From contig JAGBHI010000069.1 in NCBI GenBank assembly GCA_017935575.1, positions 1-50,678 of the forward strand: a DNA stretch of 50,678 nt, given 5' to 3'. The position numbers and the translations under genes were made by a program. Positions 27,263-37,313 of this stretch are shown piece after piece. This stretch comes from Bacteroidales bacterium. Its GTDB lineage: Bacteria > Bacteroidota > Bacteroidia > Bacteroidales > G3-4614. The notes beneath the pieces are model-generated. The model was given only the letters and a program-made list of their open reading frames with translations. It searched no databases and had not been told where the DNA came from. How positions within the stretch are numbered: the stretch's first letter is position 1; each line of letters begins with the position of its first letter.

Positions 27263-29872
27263 ATGAGAAAGATAGTGAGTTTGGTAGTGGTGTTAGTGTT
27301 TGCATATTTATGCACAACACCTATGGCATATGCCGCTAAGGGAGAGAAGAAATCTTTACGAAAAAATAAAGAAACTGAGAAGGTTGAACCAATATCTGAT
27401 TATAAAAAATTAACAGGAAGGGACTCATTACAAAATTTTGATAACCTAAATGTTATATGCAAACCCGATACTTATTATCTTGAGATACCTATTAAACTAA
27501 TTGGTAGAAAATTTCTGATAACTAACCGATTACAACAAGTGCCTGCCGAATTGAACAGAGCAGGAGGAAATAAAGGAGTCAATTATCAAAATCAATCAAT
27601 AAATTTTGAAATAGACGAGAACTTCAAAAAGGTTGTTATTCGTCAAAATCGTCTTACTCCCGAAGTATCAAAAAATGATGCCGTAGCAGAATCTGTTTAT
27701 AATAATTATATAAATCCTATCTTGACAAAAATCAAGATAGAAGCAATATCTCCAGATTCATCATCAGTTATAATAAAGGTAAATGAACTCTTTAATGGAA
27801 GCAATAACTGTTTAAATGATGTATTTAATGCAATAAATCTTGGAGCATCACCCAAAAACGATTTATCACGAGTAATAGATATAAAGAGTTTTGGAACCAA
27901 TCTTACAGCAACATCTGAGTTAACAACAAAAATATCAGAAGGCGGATTAAGCGTAAATATAACAGTTGTTGTAAGCACAACCCTTACACTATTACCAGAA
28001 ACACCAATGATGGCTCGTGAAGAGACAAATCGTGTAGGATATTTTACAACAAAATTGATGCGATTCTCAGATAAACAACAAGCAGTAGAACATAAACGAT
28101 ATATAACCCGTTGGAGATTAGAGCCAACCGATAAAGAAGCATATTTAAAAGGAGAATTAGTAGAACCGGTAAAACCGATATTGTTCTATGTTGACCCTGC
28201 TATGCCTCAACACTTAATGCCATATATTAAACAAGGTATATTAGATTGGAATAGTGCATTTGAGAAAGCAGGCTTTAAAAATGCAATACAAGTAAAAGAA
28301 TATACAGATAGTATAGCAGCAGAGGGTGATGATATGAAATATTCATTACTGACACATGCTGCATCAACCATGGCAAATGCTATGGGTCCATCGGTAATAG
28401 ATCCTCGTTCGGGCGAAATATTAGAAGCCGATATAATTTGGTGGCATAATGTTCAATCATTATTAAGAGAGTGGATTATGGTGCAAACCTCTGCCGTAAA
28501 TCCTGCAGCCCGCACAATGCAGTTGCCAGATAGTTTAATGGGAGATGCTGCCCGATTTGTGGCATGCCACGAAGTAGGACACTCGTTAGGATTGCGTCAT
28601 AACATGAGAGCATCAGCAGCTTATCCTGTTGATTCATTACGTTCTGAGAGCTTTACCTCAAGAGTAGGAGGAACATCATCATCAATAATGGATTATGCAC
28701 GTTTCAATTATATAGCACAACCCGAAGATGATGTTAAAGTCCTTTCTCCACATATAGGTCCGTATGATGTAATGGCAATAGAGTGGGGTTATCGTTGGTA
28801 TCCCTCAGAAGATGAAGCAAAAGAAAAATTATCAAAATTCTTAAGTGAGCATAACTGCCCATTATACAGATATAGCGAGGCGCAACCATCGCGTACAGCA
28901 GTTGACCCACGAGCAATGAGTGAGGATCTTGGAGATAATGCAATGGAAGCAGCACGTTATAGTATTGCAAATCTTAAGAGAATAATCCCCAATGTAATTG
29001 AGTGGACAAAAACAGGTGAGCCATCTCAAACATACGATAATGCAGCACGATTCTATTTTGCAATAATGAGCCAATGGAGTATGTATCACTATCATGTTTT
29101 GGCAAATATTGGAGGAATTTATATGGAATGTACCACAGTTGGTGATGGTATGGAAACATATAAACATGTAGAGAAAGAACGTCAAAAAGATGCGGTTCAG
29201 TTCCTATTAGATGAGCTATTTACATATCCTGCATGGTTATTTGATGCAGAAATAAAAAAATACTCATATTTCTTACGCAATACGCCACTTGGAGTAATGG
29301 AGATGGATCCTCATCTAAATTTACGTAATCAACATAATTTTATATTATGGGATATGCTAAATAGCGAGCGTATTGTAAGAATGTTTGAGAATGAATATGC
29401 AAATGGAGATAAAGCATTTTCACCTATTGAAATGTTTGATATGTTGCATAACCATATATTTGCAACAACAATAAAAGGTAAAAATCCTGACGTAATGCAA
29501 CGTAGCGTACAAAAGAGTTTTGTAGATGCATTAATAACTGCTGCTGCAGAGTGTGAGGGTGTTAAGTTAAATAAGAAAATTTACGAAGATGAAGCTCTCT
29601 TTAATGCTCATTTTGGTATAAATCACAATATATCATGTTCTTGTAATGACGAAAATATGCATGAACGAGGTTTGACATCAGCGCCACGAGTATTAATAAC
29701 AACTACAAACCAGGTTGATCGTACGAGTGATGTTATAAGCCTTAAACGAGGAGAGTTAAATAGAATAATGAAGCTTTTGAAGAGTAAATTAAATACGTCA
29801 AATCAAATAACCAAGTTGCATTACGAAGATATAATATTAAGAATACAAACAGCTCTTGGTTTATCAAAATAG
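27263..29872 (+). CDS. secreted zinc-dependent metalloprotease (DUF5117/DUF5118 type)
   Basis: The 869-aa protein has a Sec signal peptide (MRKIVSLVVVLVFAYLCTTPMAYA), N-terminal DUF5118/DUF5117-like regions (about residues 40-290) and a metzincin-like catalytic domain with HEVGHSLGLRH: ligands His436, His440, His446, catalytic Glu437, and a Met-turn SIMDY with Met476. A C-terminal helical region follows. Family members are periplasmic or surface proteases of Bacteroidota, many near SusCD pairs. Here it is the first gene of an operon with susC (26-nt gap), susD and an LRR protein, implying that it cuts the protein substrate whose fragments SusCD imports. Substrate is inferred. Confidence 0.88.
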   Translation: MRKIVSLVVVLVFAYLCTTPMAYAAKGEKKSLRKNKETEKVEPISDYKKLTGRDSLQNFDNLNVICKPDTYYLEIPIKLIGRKFLITNRLQQVPAELNRAGGNKGVNYQNQSINFEIDENFKKVVIRQNRLTPEVSKNDAVAESVYNNYINPILTKIKIEAISPDSSSVIIKVNELFNGSNNCLNDVFNAINLGASPKNDLSRVIDIKSFGTNLTATSELTTKISEGGLSVNITVVVSTTLTLLPETPMMAREETNRVGYFTTKLMRFSDKQQAVEHKRYITRWRLEPTDKEAYLKGELVEPVKPILFYVDPAMPQHLMPYIKQGILDWNSAFEKAGFKNAIQVKEYTDSIAAEGDDMKYSLLTHAASTMANAMGPSVIDPRSGEILEADIIWWHNVQSLLREWIMVQTSAVNPAARTMQLPDSLMGDAARFVACHEVGHSLGLRHNMRASAAYPVDSLRSESFTSRVGGTSSSIMDYARFNYIAQPEDDVKVLSPHIGPYDVMAIEWGYRWYPSEDEAKEKLSKFLSEHNCPLYRYSEAQPSRTAVDPRAMSEDLGDNAMEAARYSIANLKRIIPNVIEWTKTGEPSQTYDNAARFYFAIMSQWSMYHYHVLANIGGIYMECTTVGDGMETYKHVEKERQKDAVQFLLDELFTYPAWLFDAEIKKYSYFLRNTPLGVMEMDPHLNLRNQHNFILWDMLNSERIVRMFENEYANGDKAFSPIEMFDMLHNHIFATTIKGKNPDVMQRSVQKSFVDALITAAAECEGVKLNKKIYEDEALFNAHFGINHNISCSCNDENMHERGLTSAPRVLITTTNQVDRTSDVISLKRGELNRIMKLLKSKLNTSNQITKLHYEDIILRIQTALGLSK

Positions 29873-29898
29873 TGTAGTATATTATATATAATGTATAT

Positions 29899-32800
29899 AT
29901 GAATAAGTTTTTGTGTATTTTGTTTTTTATAGCTGCTACCTTTTCACTCTCAGCACAAAACAGAGTGATAAAAGGAAAAGTCCTTGATGGCGATTACAAT
30001 AATGAGCCTCTTATAGGAGCAGCCATAAGAGTTGAATTTAACTCAAAGGATCATCCTGCTGCAGGAACAGTAACCGATATAGATGGAAACTTCTCTATAG
30101 AAGTATCTCCTCAAGCAAAAGGTTTATATGTCTCGTTTGTAGGATATGCAACACAGTATGCTAAATTAACAGCCGATAAGAATAGCTATACTATAATACT
30201 TCATGCAAATGTAAATGATATTGATGAAGTTGTTGTAACAGGTTATCAAAATATTGAGCGTCGTAAATTGACAGCATCTGTATCAACCATTGGAATATCA
30301 GAGGAGAAAGTTGGTACAATTAAAAATATTGACCAAGCCTTAGCCGGTCAAGTAGCCGGATTATCAACAGTTGCCACTTCAGGAGCACCCGGAGCACCCG
30401 TAAAAATCAGAATACGTGGTACGGCTTCAATGAGTGGAACACAAGACCCATTATGGGTACTTGACGGAATACCATTGGAAGGGACAGAGGTTCCATCAAT
30501 GGAAGAGTTAAGTGATGTTGATAATCTATATCAAACATCTATTGCCGGTATAAACCCTGCAGATATTGAGAATATTACAGTATTGAAAGATGCTGCGGCA
30601 ACAGCAATATATGGAGCTCGCGCAGCTAATGGAGTTATTGTTATCACAACAAAAAAAGGTAAGATAGGAAAACCTCAAATCAGCTTGTCTGCAAAAATGA
30701 CTGTAAATCCGAGATTAAGTCTTGATAGATTAAATCTATTAGATTCAGAACAAAAAGTAGGATTGGAGTTAGATCTATTAAGCAGAGGTTATTATTATCG
30801 TGATAAAAAAGGATCTGTATCTCAATTGTTAACACAATATGGACAGTTAGATGCTTATAAAGCAGGAGGTTGGGCTGCAATATCTCCTGAGGCACAAAAT
30901 GCAATAAATAATCTTAAATCTATTAATACCGATTGGAATGATGCTCTATTCCGCACAGTTATAAATCAGGAGTATTATCTAAGTCTTTCAGGAGGAACAG
31001 ACAAGGTAAACTATTATACATCAGTTGGTTGGTACGATGAGCAAGGTAACGTTCGTGGAGTTGAAAATAACCGCTTTAATGTTACATTAAAAACAGATTA
31101 CAGAATCAATAAATTCTTAAAATTAGGAGCATCGGTATATGCAAACCAACGTAAACAAGAGACATATCTAACAGACGCAGCAAGTTTTACTAACCCAATG
31201 TATTACTCACGTTTGGCAAACCCTTACCAATTGATTTATGATGAGAATGGTAATTATGTATATGACGTGAATGTACAAGGTAGGGGAGATGACCGTTTGG
31301 CTGATTATAACGTATATGAAGAGCAGGCTAATACATCAAATGAGAGAGTTGACCGTTCTGTAATGGCTATATTTGACGGAGCATTAAGAATTAATGAATA
31401 TTTTAAAATTTCATCTCAGATAGGACTTCAATACGATAATTACAAACAAGATCGTATTGCATTTGAAGAGTCATATGCAATGAGAACAGAAAAACTTAGT
31501 CACCCAAGAGTCTCATTCCCAGATGGTGGTATGCATAAAGTAAATCAAGGACATACATTCCAATGGACATGGAAAACTTTAGCCGAGTATAAACAAACAT
31601 ATCGCAGATATCACGATTTTGAGATAATGTTAGGAGCTGAGTTACGAAGAATTAATGCAGAAACAAATTATCATGTTGGATATGGATATGACCCATATAC
31701 ATTAAATGTAGAGACACCATTTTTTGAATCTCCAGAGTTGGCAGAAGGATTTATAATGTCATCTGAGTCATTTGCCGAAAATGCGTATGCATCATTCTTT
31801 GCAACAACATCATATACATTCAAAGACAGATATACCCTTGGAGGAAGTATTCGTTTTGATGGTTCAGATATATATGGAGTGGCAAAAGAGTATCGTTTCT
31901 TGCCTTTATATTCTGTGAGTGCTTTATGGCGTATGAAGGAGGAGAGTTGGCTAAAAGATGTAAAACCAATTAATGATTTAAGCCTTCGCCTATCATATGG
32001 TATTCAGGGTAATATTGATAAATCAACATCTCCATATCTAATAGGAAAATATGATTATAAAAAGATATTACCTGATAATGCAGAGATGGTTATACAAGCT
32101 AATTCTGCGCCAAATCCCGATTTACGTTGGGAGAAAACACAAAATATAAATGCCGGTTTTGATTTTGCAGTTTTGGACAGAGCAATATGCTTAACATTTG
32201 ATTATTACTATCGTAAAAGTACCGACCTTATAGGTTTAAGAATGTTGCCATTGGAGTCTGGATTTACATCTACTACAATAAACTGGGCAAGTATGGAAAA
32301 TAAAGGTTTTGAGATTGGATTATCAACTCGAAACATATATACACCAAACTTTACATGGACAACAAACATTAATATCGGTATAAATGATAATAAGGTATTA
32401 AGAGAGAGTGTGGCAGAAAACTCAACAGCACCATCACGTGAAGGTTATCCTGTAGGAGCAATCTTTGCTTATGAAACAGCAGGATTAGACTCAGAAGGTT
32501 ATCCTTTATATAAGACCAAAGATGGTAGAGCCGTTTCGGCAAAAGAGTTCTTTAAATTAAATGAGGCGGGAGGTATTGGTTTATCTTCAAGTGAAACAAG
32601 AGCACTTAAAACATATATGGGTTCTACCGATCCTAAAGTCTCAGGAGGTTTTATAAACAATTTTGAATATAAGAATTGGTCATTAAATATAAACTTTACA
32701 TTTAACTTTGGAGCAAAAGTTGTAGTGCCACCATCATATAATCCTACAGCATTTGACCGTGGTTTAAATACAAATACAGATATTTTAAATAGCTGGACAC

Positions 32801-33147
32801 CATCAAATCCAAATACGCACTTACCAACATTGATGAATCCCGGAGGAACACACTCATCAGAGTTTAATTTATATAACGAAAATCCATCAGATAGTTACTA
32901 CCTATTGGATATATGGGTTAAGAAATTAAACTATATGCGTTGTCAAAGTATCCGTTTAGCATATCGTTTTGATGGAGATTGGATGGCAAAAATTGGAGTT
33001 AAGAGTGCGTCTGTATCATTAGAGGGTCGTAATCTATTTGTAATAGCAGGTGATTACACAAACTATCTCGATCCTGAAACAATGGGTAACCCCTATGCAA
33101 CACCATTACCCAAAAGTGTAATTTTCAGTTTAAATGTTAATTTCTAA
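29899..33147 (+). CDS. SusC/RagA-family TonB-linked outer-membrane transporter
   Basis: The 1082-aa protein imports oligomeric nutrients across the outer membrane with TonB energy. It has a signal peptide (MNKFLCILFFIAATFSLSA), a carboxypeptidase-like beta-sandwich domain (about 23-105), a TonB-box-like segment DIDEVVVTGYQ (about 107-117), a plug domain (about 120-250, with RGTASMSGTQDPLWVLDGIP) and a 22-strand barrel ending in an aromatic (SLNVNF). No N-terminal signalling (FecR/ECF-interacting) extension is seen. The gene precedes susD by 15 nt. Located downstream of a secreted protease, it is more likely a RagA-type peptide importer than a glycan one; sequence alone cannot prove it. Confidence 0.94.
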   Translation: MNKFLCILFFIAATFSLSAQNRVIKGKVLDGDYNNEPLIGAAIRVEFNSKDHPAAGTVTDIDGNFSIEVSPQAKGLYVSFVGYATQYAKLTADKNSYTIILHANVNDIDEVVVTGYQNIERRKLTASVSTIGISEEKVGTIKNIDQALAGQVAGLSTVATSGAPGAPVKIRIRGTASMSGTQDPLWVLDGIPLEGTEVPSMEELSDVDNLYQTSIAGINPADIENITVLKDAAATAIYGARAANGVIVITTKKGKIGKPQISLSAKMTVNPRLSLDRLNLLDSEQKVGLELDLLSRGYYYRDKKGSVSQLLTQYGQLDAYKAGGWAAISPEAQNAINNLKSINTDWNDALFRTVINQEYYLSLSGGTDKVNYYTSVGWYDEQGNVRGVENNRFNVTLKTDYRINKFLKLGASVYANQRKQETYLTDAASFTNPMYYSRLANPYQLIYDENGNYVYDVNVQGRGDDRLADYNVYEEQANTSNERVDRSVMAIFDGALRINEYFKISSQIGLQYDNYKQDRIAFEESYAMRTEKLSHPRVSFPDGGMHKVNQGHTFQWTWKTLAEYKQTYRRYHDFEIMLGAELRRINAETNYHVGYGYDPYTLNVETPFFESPELAEGFIMSSESFAENAYASFFATTSYTFKDRYTLGGSIRFDGSDIYGVAKEYRFLPLYSVSALWRMKEESWLKDVKPINDLSLRLSYGIQGNIDKSTSPYLIGKYDYKKILPDNAEMVIQANSAPNPDLRWEKTQNINAGFDFAVLDRAICLTFDYYYRKSTDLIGLRMLPLESGFTSTTINWASMENKGFEIGLSTRNIYTPNFTWTTNINIGINDNKVLRESVAENSTAPSREGYPVGAIFAYETAGLDSEGYPLYKTKDGRAVSAKEFFKLNEAGGIGLSSSETRALKTYMGSTDPKVSGGFINNFEYKNWSLNINFTFNFGAKVVVPPSYNPTAFDRGLNTNTDILNSWTPSNPNTHLPTLMNPGGTHSSEFNLYNENPSDSYYLLDIWVKKLNYMRCQSIRLAYRFDGDWMAKIGVKSASVSLEGRNLFVIAGDYTNYLDPETMGNPYATPLPKSVIFSLNVNF

Positions 33148-33162
33148 TAGGAGGAATATAAT

Positions 33163-34620
33163 ATGAAACTACGATATATAATAATAGTATTGGTTGCATT
33201 ACTTTTTAGTAGCTGTAATAAATTTCTTGATATAAGACCAACAGGAATGATTATTGCTCGTACCGGAGAGGATTATAGGGCTCTATTAACAGATAAATAT
33301 AGTCTTGTACCAAGTGACAGATCATTAACCGATTTACGAACAAATGATGTAAAGATTGATTTCTCAAAATCAACAAATAGTTCAGATTATAAAAAATGGT
33401 ATCTTGATTTATGGACATGGACCGATTTTAATAGAGATGAGCTATCTAAATATTTTGATTGGCAAGGATATTACGAGATTTCATATATAGCCAATTATAT
33501 AATTGAGCATAAAAATGAGATAGAGGAGGCTTCTGTTGCAGAAATTAATCAGTTGGTAGGAGAGAGTTATATGTTAAGGGCATATATGCATTTCTTGTTA
33601 GTGAATTTATATGCACCTGCATATACAAAATGTACTCCATCAATAACCAAAGGAATACCTTTACAATTAAGAGCAGATATTAGAGATGTTTTACGTTGTA
33701 GCAGCGTAGCACAAGTATATAATCAAATAATGCAGGATATTGATGCAGCTGAAGGATATATGAATGTAGAGAAATGGGAAAAAGGTTATACATACCGTTT
33801 CAGTAAAATAACAGCCAATGCACTTAGAGCAAGAGTTGCACTATATATGGGTAATTGGCAATTGGCATATACCGAAGCACAAAAAGTTATAGCTAAATAC
33901 CCTGATTTGGAAGACTTGAATACATCATCAGTAATGCCTAATGATTATGAGTCGGTTGAATCTATTCTTGCTTTAGAAAAAGAGGTTGTAGATTTTCCGA
34001 TTAATAATGAGAAAAAAGGCTTTGTATGGCTTTCTGATGATTTGTTGGAAAATTTTGATATAGACTTATCTTCTTTAGATTCAAGAACTCCGGTAGTTGA
34101 ATATATTGATTTAAGATTACTAAGTGGTCAAATAAGTAGAGCTCAATTAAAAGGTAAATACTATGGATATGATTCTGGGAATAAACTCTTTTATTTAAAT
34201 CCGTTAGGTCGAGACTTAAATAAATATAGATGTACTTTCAGAGCAGCAGAGTTTTATTTAATAGCATCAGAGGCGGCAAATGAATTAGATAATAGTACAG
34301 ATGCCAAACAATATCTAAAAGATTTAATGATAAAGAGATTTAACTCTGAGTCATATGAAAGAAAAGCTACATTAATTGATGCAATGGATAAAGATGCGTT
34401 ACGAACAGAAATTTTAAATGAGCGTCGTCGTGAGTTTGCCTTACAAGGGCACACTTGGTTTGATTTAAGACGTACAACTCAACCTAAAATTGAGAAAGTA
34501 TATACTGAGAACGGTGAAGTTCAAACCTATACACTTGAGGCTAATGATGACCGTTATACTTTAAGATTACCAAGTGAGGCTGTAGCGGCAAATCCCGAGT
34601 TGGAGATATGGTCATATTGA
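33163..34620 (+). CDS. SusD/RagB-family nutrient-binding lipoprotein
   Basis: The 485-aa protein is the surface lid that captures ligand for its SusC partner. It has a lipoprotein signal with lipobox Cys18 (LLFSSC), the NKFLDIRPTG start typical of SusD, helical TPR-like units (about residues 80-260, with LLVNLYAPAYTK), and the C-terminal RRREFALQGHTWFDLRR motif. Length is normal. It follows susC by 15 nt and precedes the leucine-rich protein by 52 nt. Together they form the core of the uptake operon. Confidence 0.94.
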   Translation: MKLRYIIIVLVALLFSSCNKFLDIRPTGMIIARTGEDYRALLTDKYSLVPSDRSLTDLRTNDVKIDFSKSTNSSDYKKWYLDLWTWTDFNRDELSKYFDWQGYYEISYIANYIIEHKNEIEEASVAEINQLVGESYMLRAYMHFLLVNLYAPAYTKCTPSITKGIPLQLRADIRDVLRCSSVAQVYNQIMQDIDAAEGYMNVEKWEKGYTYRFSKITANALRARVALYMGNWQLAYTEAQKVIAKYPDLEDLNTSSVMPNDYESVESILALEKEVVDFPINNEKKGFVWLSDDLLENFDIDLSSLDSRTPVVEYIDLRLLSGQISRAQLKGKYYGYDSGNKLFYLNPLGRDLNKYRCTFRAAEFYLIASEAANELDNSTDAKQYLKDLMIKRFNSESYERKATLIDAMDKDALRTEILNERRREFALQGHTWFDLRRTTQPKIEKVYTENGEVQTYTLEANDDRYTLRLPSEAVAANPELEIWSY

Positions 34621-34672
34621 TTATAATTAACATGAGAAACATAAACCTTATTATTAACTAAAATTTTATTTT

Positions 34673-37174
34673 ATGAAAAAACTATTACTATTGGTAGTTG
34701 CGACATTAGTGTCATTAACTACATTAAATGCTCAAATTTTGAGCAATCAAACTTGGACTGCAACATTGCAGGCTGTAGCAGCAGGAGATGCTACTTATGA
34801 TGGTCCTGTTGTTGTTGCTGAGGACGGAAGTCTTTTCGTTTCAGGAGCAATAACTCAAGATTTGGTCGTAGATGAGAATTTAACAATTATGTATCCTCTT
34901 GCAACAGGATCATATATTGCTAAATTAAACTCAGAGGGTGCTTCACAATGGGGTTCTCTTCTTGACGGAGAGTCAACTGTCGTATCAATGACTGTTGATG
35001 CAAAAGGAGTTCTTTATGTTGCAGGTAAATATTCAGGAGAGGTTTACTTCTACAATTCAGACATGGAAACTTACACATCTATTGGAGCAGATGGTGAGAG
35101 TGGTTCGTTTATTGCTAAATATAAAGCAGACGGAACAGTTGAATTTATAAGAACAATTATTCCTATTGTAGATCCTGAAATTGAAGCATCATACTGTTAT
35201 GGCTTCTCAGGAGAGACTCCTTCATTTAACATCTACAAAATTCAAGTAGAGGGATCAAACTTGTATGTTGGAGCTATCTATAGCGGTGATGTTGTAATAA
35301 AAGATTACACCTCAAAAGGTGAGGAAAATCCTGCAGGAGACCTTACTCTACAAGGTAAATATGCATTTGTGTGGAGCTTTATGTACACAGACATGCCAAG
35401 TTCAGCAGTATTCTCTTATTCAACATCAAAAATGAACAAACCTGCATTGGTTGCAGATGTTGCACCTGCAGCGGAGGTTATGGAAACAGATGCTATCTAT
35501 AAAATACAAACTGCAAACTTCGTTGCAGATGGTAGCAATGTATATGTTGCAGCTATGGGATACGGAGAACTTGCTGCAAAAACAGCAAATGGAACTCAAA
35601 ATGTATCGTTCGCTATGGACGGAGCAGGAGAGAATGAGAATGGTTTGATATTGGTTAAGACAGGAGCAGCTGATGTTGTAAAAGTTTATAACAACGCTCC
35701 TACATCTTTATCAACAGACTACTATAACCTAATTGATAAAATGGATGTAACTAATGGTACTCTTTATATTTCAGGAACATACCGTGGATACAATCCATTT
35801 GATAACACTTTAGGAACTGACGGAAAATCAACATCAGATATCTTTGTTGCATCAGTAAAAGTTTCAAATTTAGAGAAAAATTGGGTAGCAGTAACACCTG
35901 ATAAAAATGATACTGAAAATAGCAAATATGAAGATGTTCAAGGAACAATCATCTATCCTGCAGGTATTCAAATTGCAGCAGCAGTTAAAGATGTTAACTC
36001 TCACGCAGTAGATAGCTACTACAACTATTCAATTGATTTTGAAGGAAATGTAACATCATTAACACAAGCTGCAGCAGGAAGCGTTGCTAACAATATAACT
36101 CAAGCTGCTTATACATTGACAATGTCAGGTATGACATTTGTATATTATGGAGACCTTGAAGCAGCTGATACATACACAGGTGTAGCCGGAGATGATGTAA
36201 TATATACATATACTCCTGCATCAAAAACTATCGCATTTACAGGAACAGGAGCAATGTATGAGTATGTTGCAGCAGACGAGGTTGCAATACCTTGGGCTCC
36301 TTTCAAAGCCGACATTACAACAGCAACTATCCAAGATGGTATTACTAACGTTCCCGGATATGCATTCAGCAAATGTACAGCATTGGAAAGTGTAACACTT
36401 CCCAACTCTATAACAACTATTTCACGTAACTCATTTGCATCATGTTCAGCTTTGACAGAGTTGGATATACCTAATAAAGTTAATGAGATTGGTCTAAATG
36501 CATTCAACGCTTGTGGATTTACATCTATTGATATTCCTAACTCTGTAACAACAATGGGTAACACTGTATTCTCAGGTTGTACAGCATTGGAAACAGTTAC
36601 TCTATCTAAATCAATGGATATTCTTCCTACATCAACATTCAACAAATGTTCAGCATTGAAAGAGATTTATATTCCTGAAAGTTATAAAACTCTTAACTTT
36701 GGAGTATTCCACTCATGCTCTAAATTGTCAAAAGTAACTTTGGCTGCTTCTGTTGATTCAATTGGTGATTATGCATTCTATAACAACACATCAATGTCAA
36801 AAATCTATTCAATGAATACAGTTCCTCCTAAAGCACCAGGTAGCAAAGTATTCTCAGGAGTTCCCATGACAGTAGCAGTATATGTTCCTTCTGAATCTCT
36901 TGCTTTATATCAAGCAGCTGATGGTTGGAAAGACTTCTGGATTATGGGTTCTGACTTCTCAGGAGTTGAAGATGCAGCTATTGAGAATGCAACTGTAGTT
37001 GTTAAAGGTGGTAACGTTGTAGTTGAAGGATATGTAGGTAAAGTTCAAGTAATTTCAATAAGCGGACAAGTTGTTAAAGATATAACTGTTAACGATTATG
37101 CTGAAATTGATGTTCCTCAAGGACTTTACATTGTTGTAACTTCAAACGGAGCACAAAAAGTTATTGTAAAATAA
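34673..37174 (+). CDS. BspA-type leucine-rich repeat protein with T9SS sorting domain
   Basis: The 833-aa secreted protein has a signal peptide (MKKLLLLVVATLVSLTTLNAQ), a long N-terminal half (about 25-540) of SBBP/beta-propeller-like repeats (VVAEDGSLFVSGA, VDAKGVLYVAGK), then six or so BspA-type LRR_5 units of about 23 residues (560-720; patterns such as AFSKCTALESVTLPNSI), and a C-terminal type IX secretion sorting domain (about 763-833; GQVVKDI...PQGLYIVV...KVIVK). Family knowledge: T9SS cargo is exported and anchored on the cell surface, and BspA LRR proteins bind proteins or host matrix. It is the last gene of the operon, before a strong terminator. Ligand unknown; acting as substrate-capture adhesin is inference. 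Confidence 0.85.
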   Translation: MKKLLLLVVATLVSLTTLNAQILSNQTWTATLQAVAAGDATYDGPVVVAEDGSLFVSGAITQDLVVDENLTIMYPLATGSYIAKLNSEGASQWGSLLDGESTVVSMTVDAKGVLYVAGKYSGEVYFYNSDMETYTSIGADGESGSFIAKYKADGTVEFIRTIIPIVDPEIEASYCYGFSGETPSFNIYKIQVEGSNLYVGAIYSGDVVIKDYTSKGEENPAGDLTLQGKYAFVWSFMYTDMPSSAVFSYSTSKMNKPALVADVAPAAEVMETDAIYKIQTANFVADGSNVYVAAMGYGELAAKTANGTQNVSFAMDGAGENENGLILVKTGAADVVKVYNNAPTSLSTDYYNLIDKMDVTNGTLYISGTYRGYNPFDNTLGTDGKSTSDIFVASVKVSNLEKNWVAVTPDKNDTENSKYEDVQGTIIYPAGIQIAAAVKDVNSHAVDSYYNYSIDFEGNVTSLTQAAAGSVANNITQAAYTLTMSGMTFVYYGDLEAADTYTGVAGDDVIYTYTPASKTIAFTGTGAMYEYVAADEVAIPWAPFKADITTATIQDGITNVPGYAFSKCTALESVTLPNSITTISRNSFASCSALTELDIPNKVNEIGLNAFNACGFTSIDIPNSVTTMGNTVFSGCTALETVTLSKSMDILPTSTFNKCSALKEIYIPESYKTLNFGVFHSCSKLSKVTLAASVDSIGDYAFYNNTSMSKIYSMNTVPPKAPGSKVFSGVPMTVAVYVPSESLALYQAADGWKDFWIMGSDFSGVEDAAIENATVVVKGGNVVVEGYVGKVQVISISGQVVKDITVNDYAEIDVPQGLYIVVTSNGAQKVIVK

Positions 37175-37197
37175 TTATAACTAAAATATTTAATTGA

Positions 37198-37230
37198 AAT
37201 TGGGGTTGCTTAGGCAACCTCAATTTTTTT
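37198..37230 (+). terminator. strong terminator of the protease-SusCD-LRR operon
   Basis: A 12-bp stem with one G-U pair (37198-37209 and 37214-37225), a TTAG loop and a run of T to 37230 lies 23 nt after the LRR gene stop. It separates this operon from the dipeptidyl peptidase gene, which has its own -7 box just downstream. Confidence 0.85.
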
Positions 37231-37276
37231 ATGATTATTTGACAGTTGCTATTATATGTAAACTTAAAAAAATGAG

Positions 37277-37284
37277 TACTTTTG
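37277..37284 (+). promoter_or_regulatory. -7 box of the dipeptidyl peptidase gene
   Basis: TACTTTTG matches TAnnTTTG and lies 29 nt before the chosen start. A -33 element at the usual spacing is not clear. It sits within an upstream in-frame extension of the gene and therefore helps to reject the earlier start at 37194. Confidence 0.5.
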
Positions 37285-37313
37285 CATATTATATAGAACA
37301 CAATAAGGGAACT

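Noticed and set aside
36145..36645. 166-codon minus-strand frame opposite the LRR protein, with repetitive Val/Asn/Ala content
   Set aside because: Its repetitiveness mirrors the leucine-rich repeats on the plus strand; no independent evidence of coding.
37194..37313. Upstream in-frame extension of the dipeptidyl peptidase
   Set aside because: It begins inside the preceding gene's terminator and contains the -7 box; the signal peptide begins at 37314.
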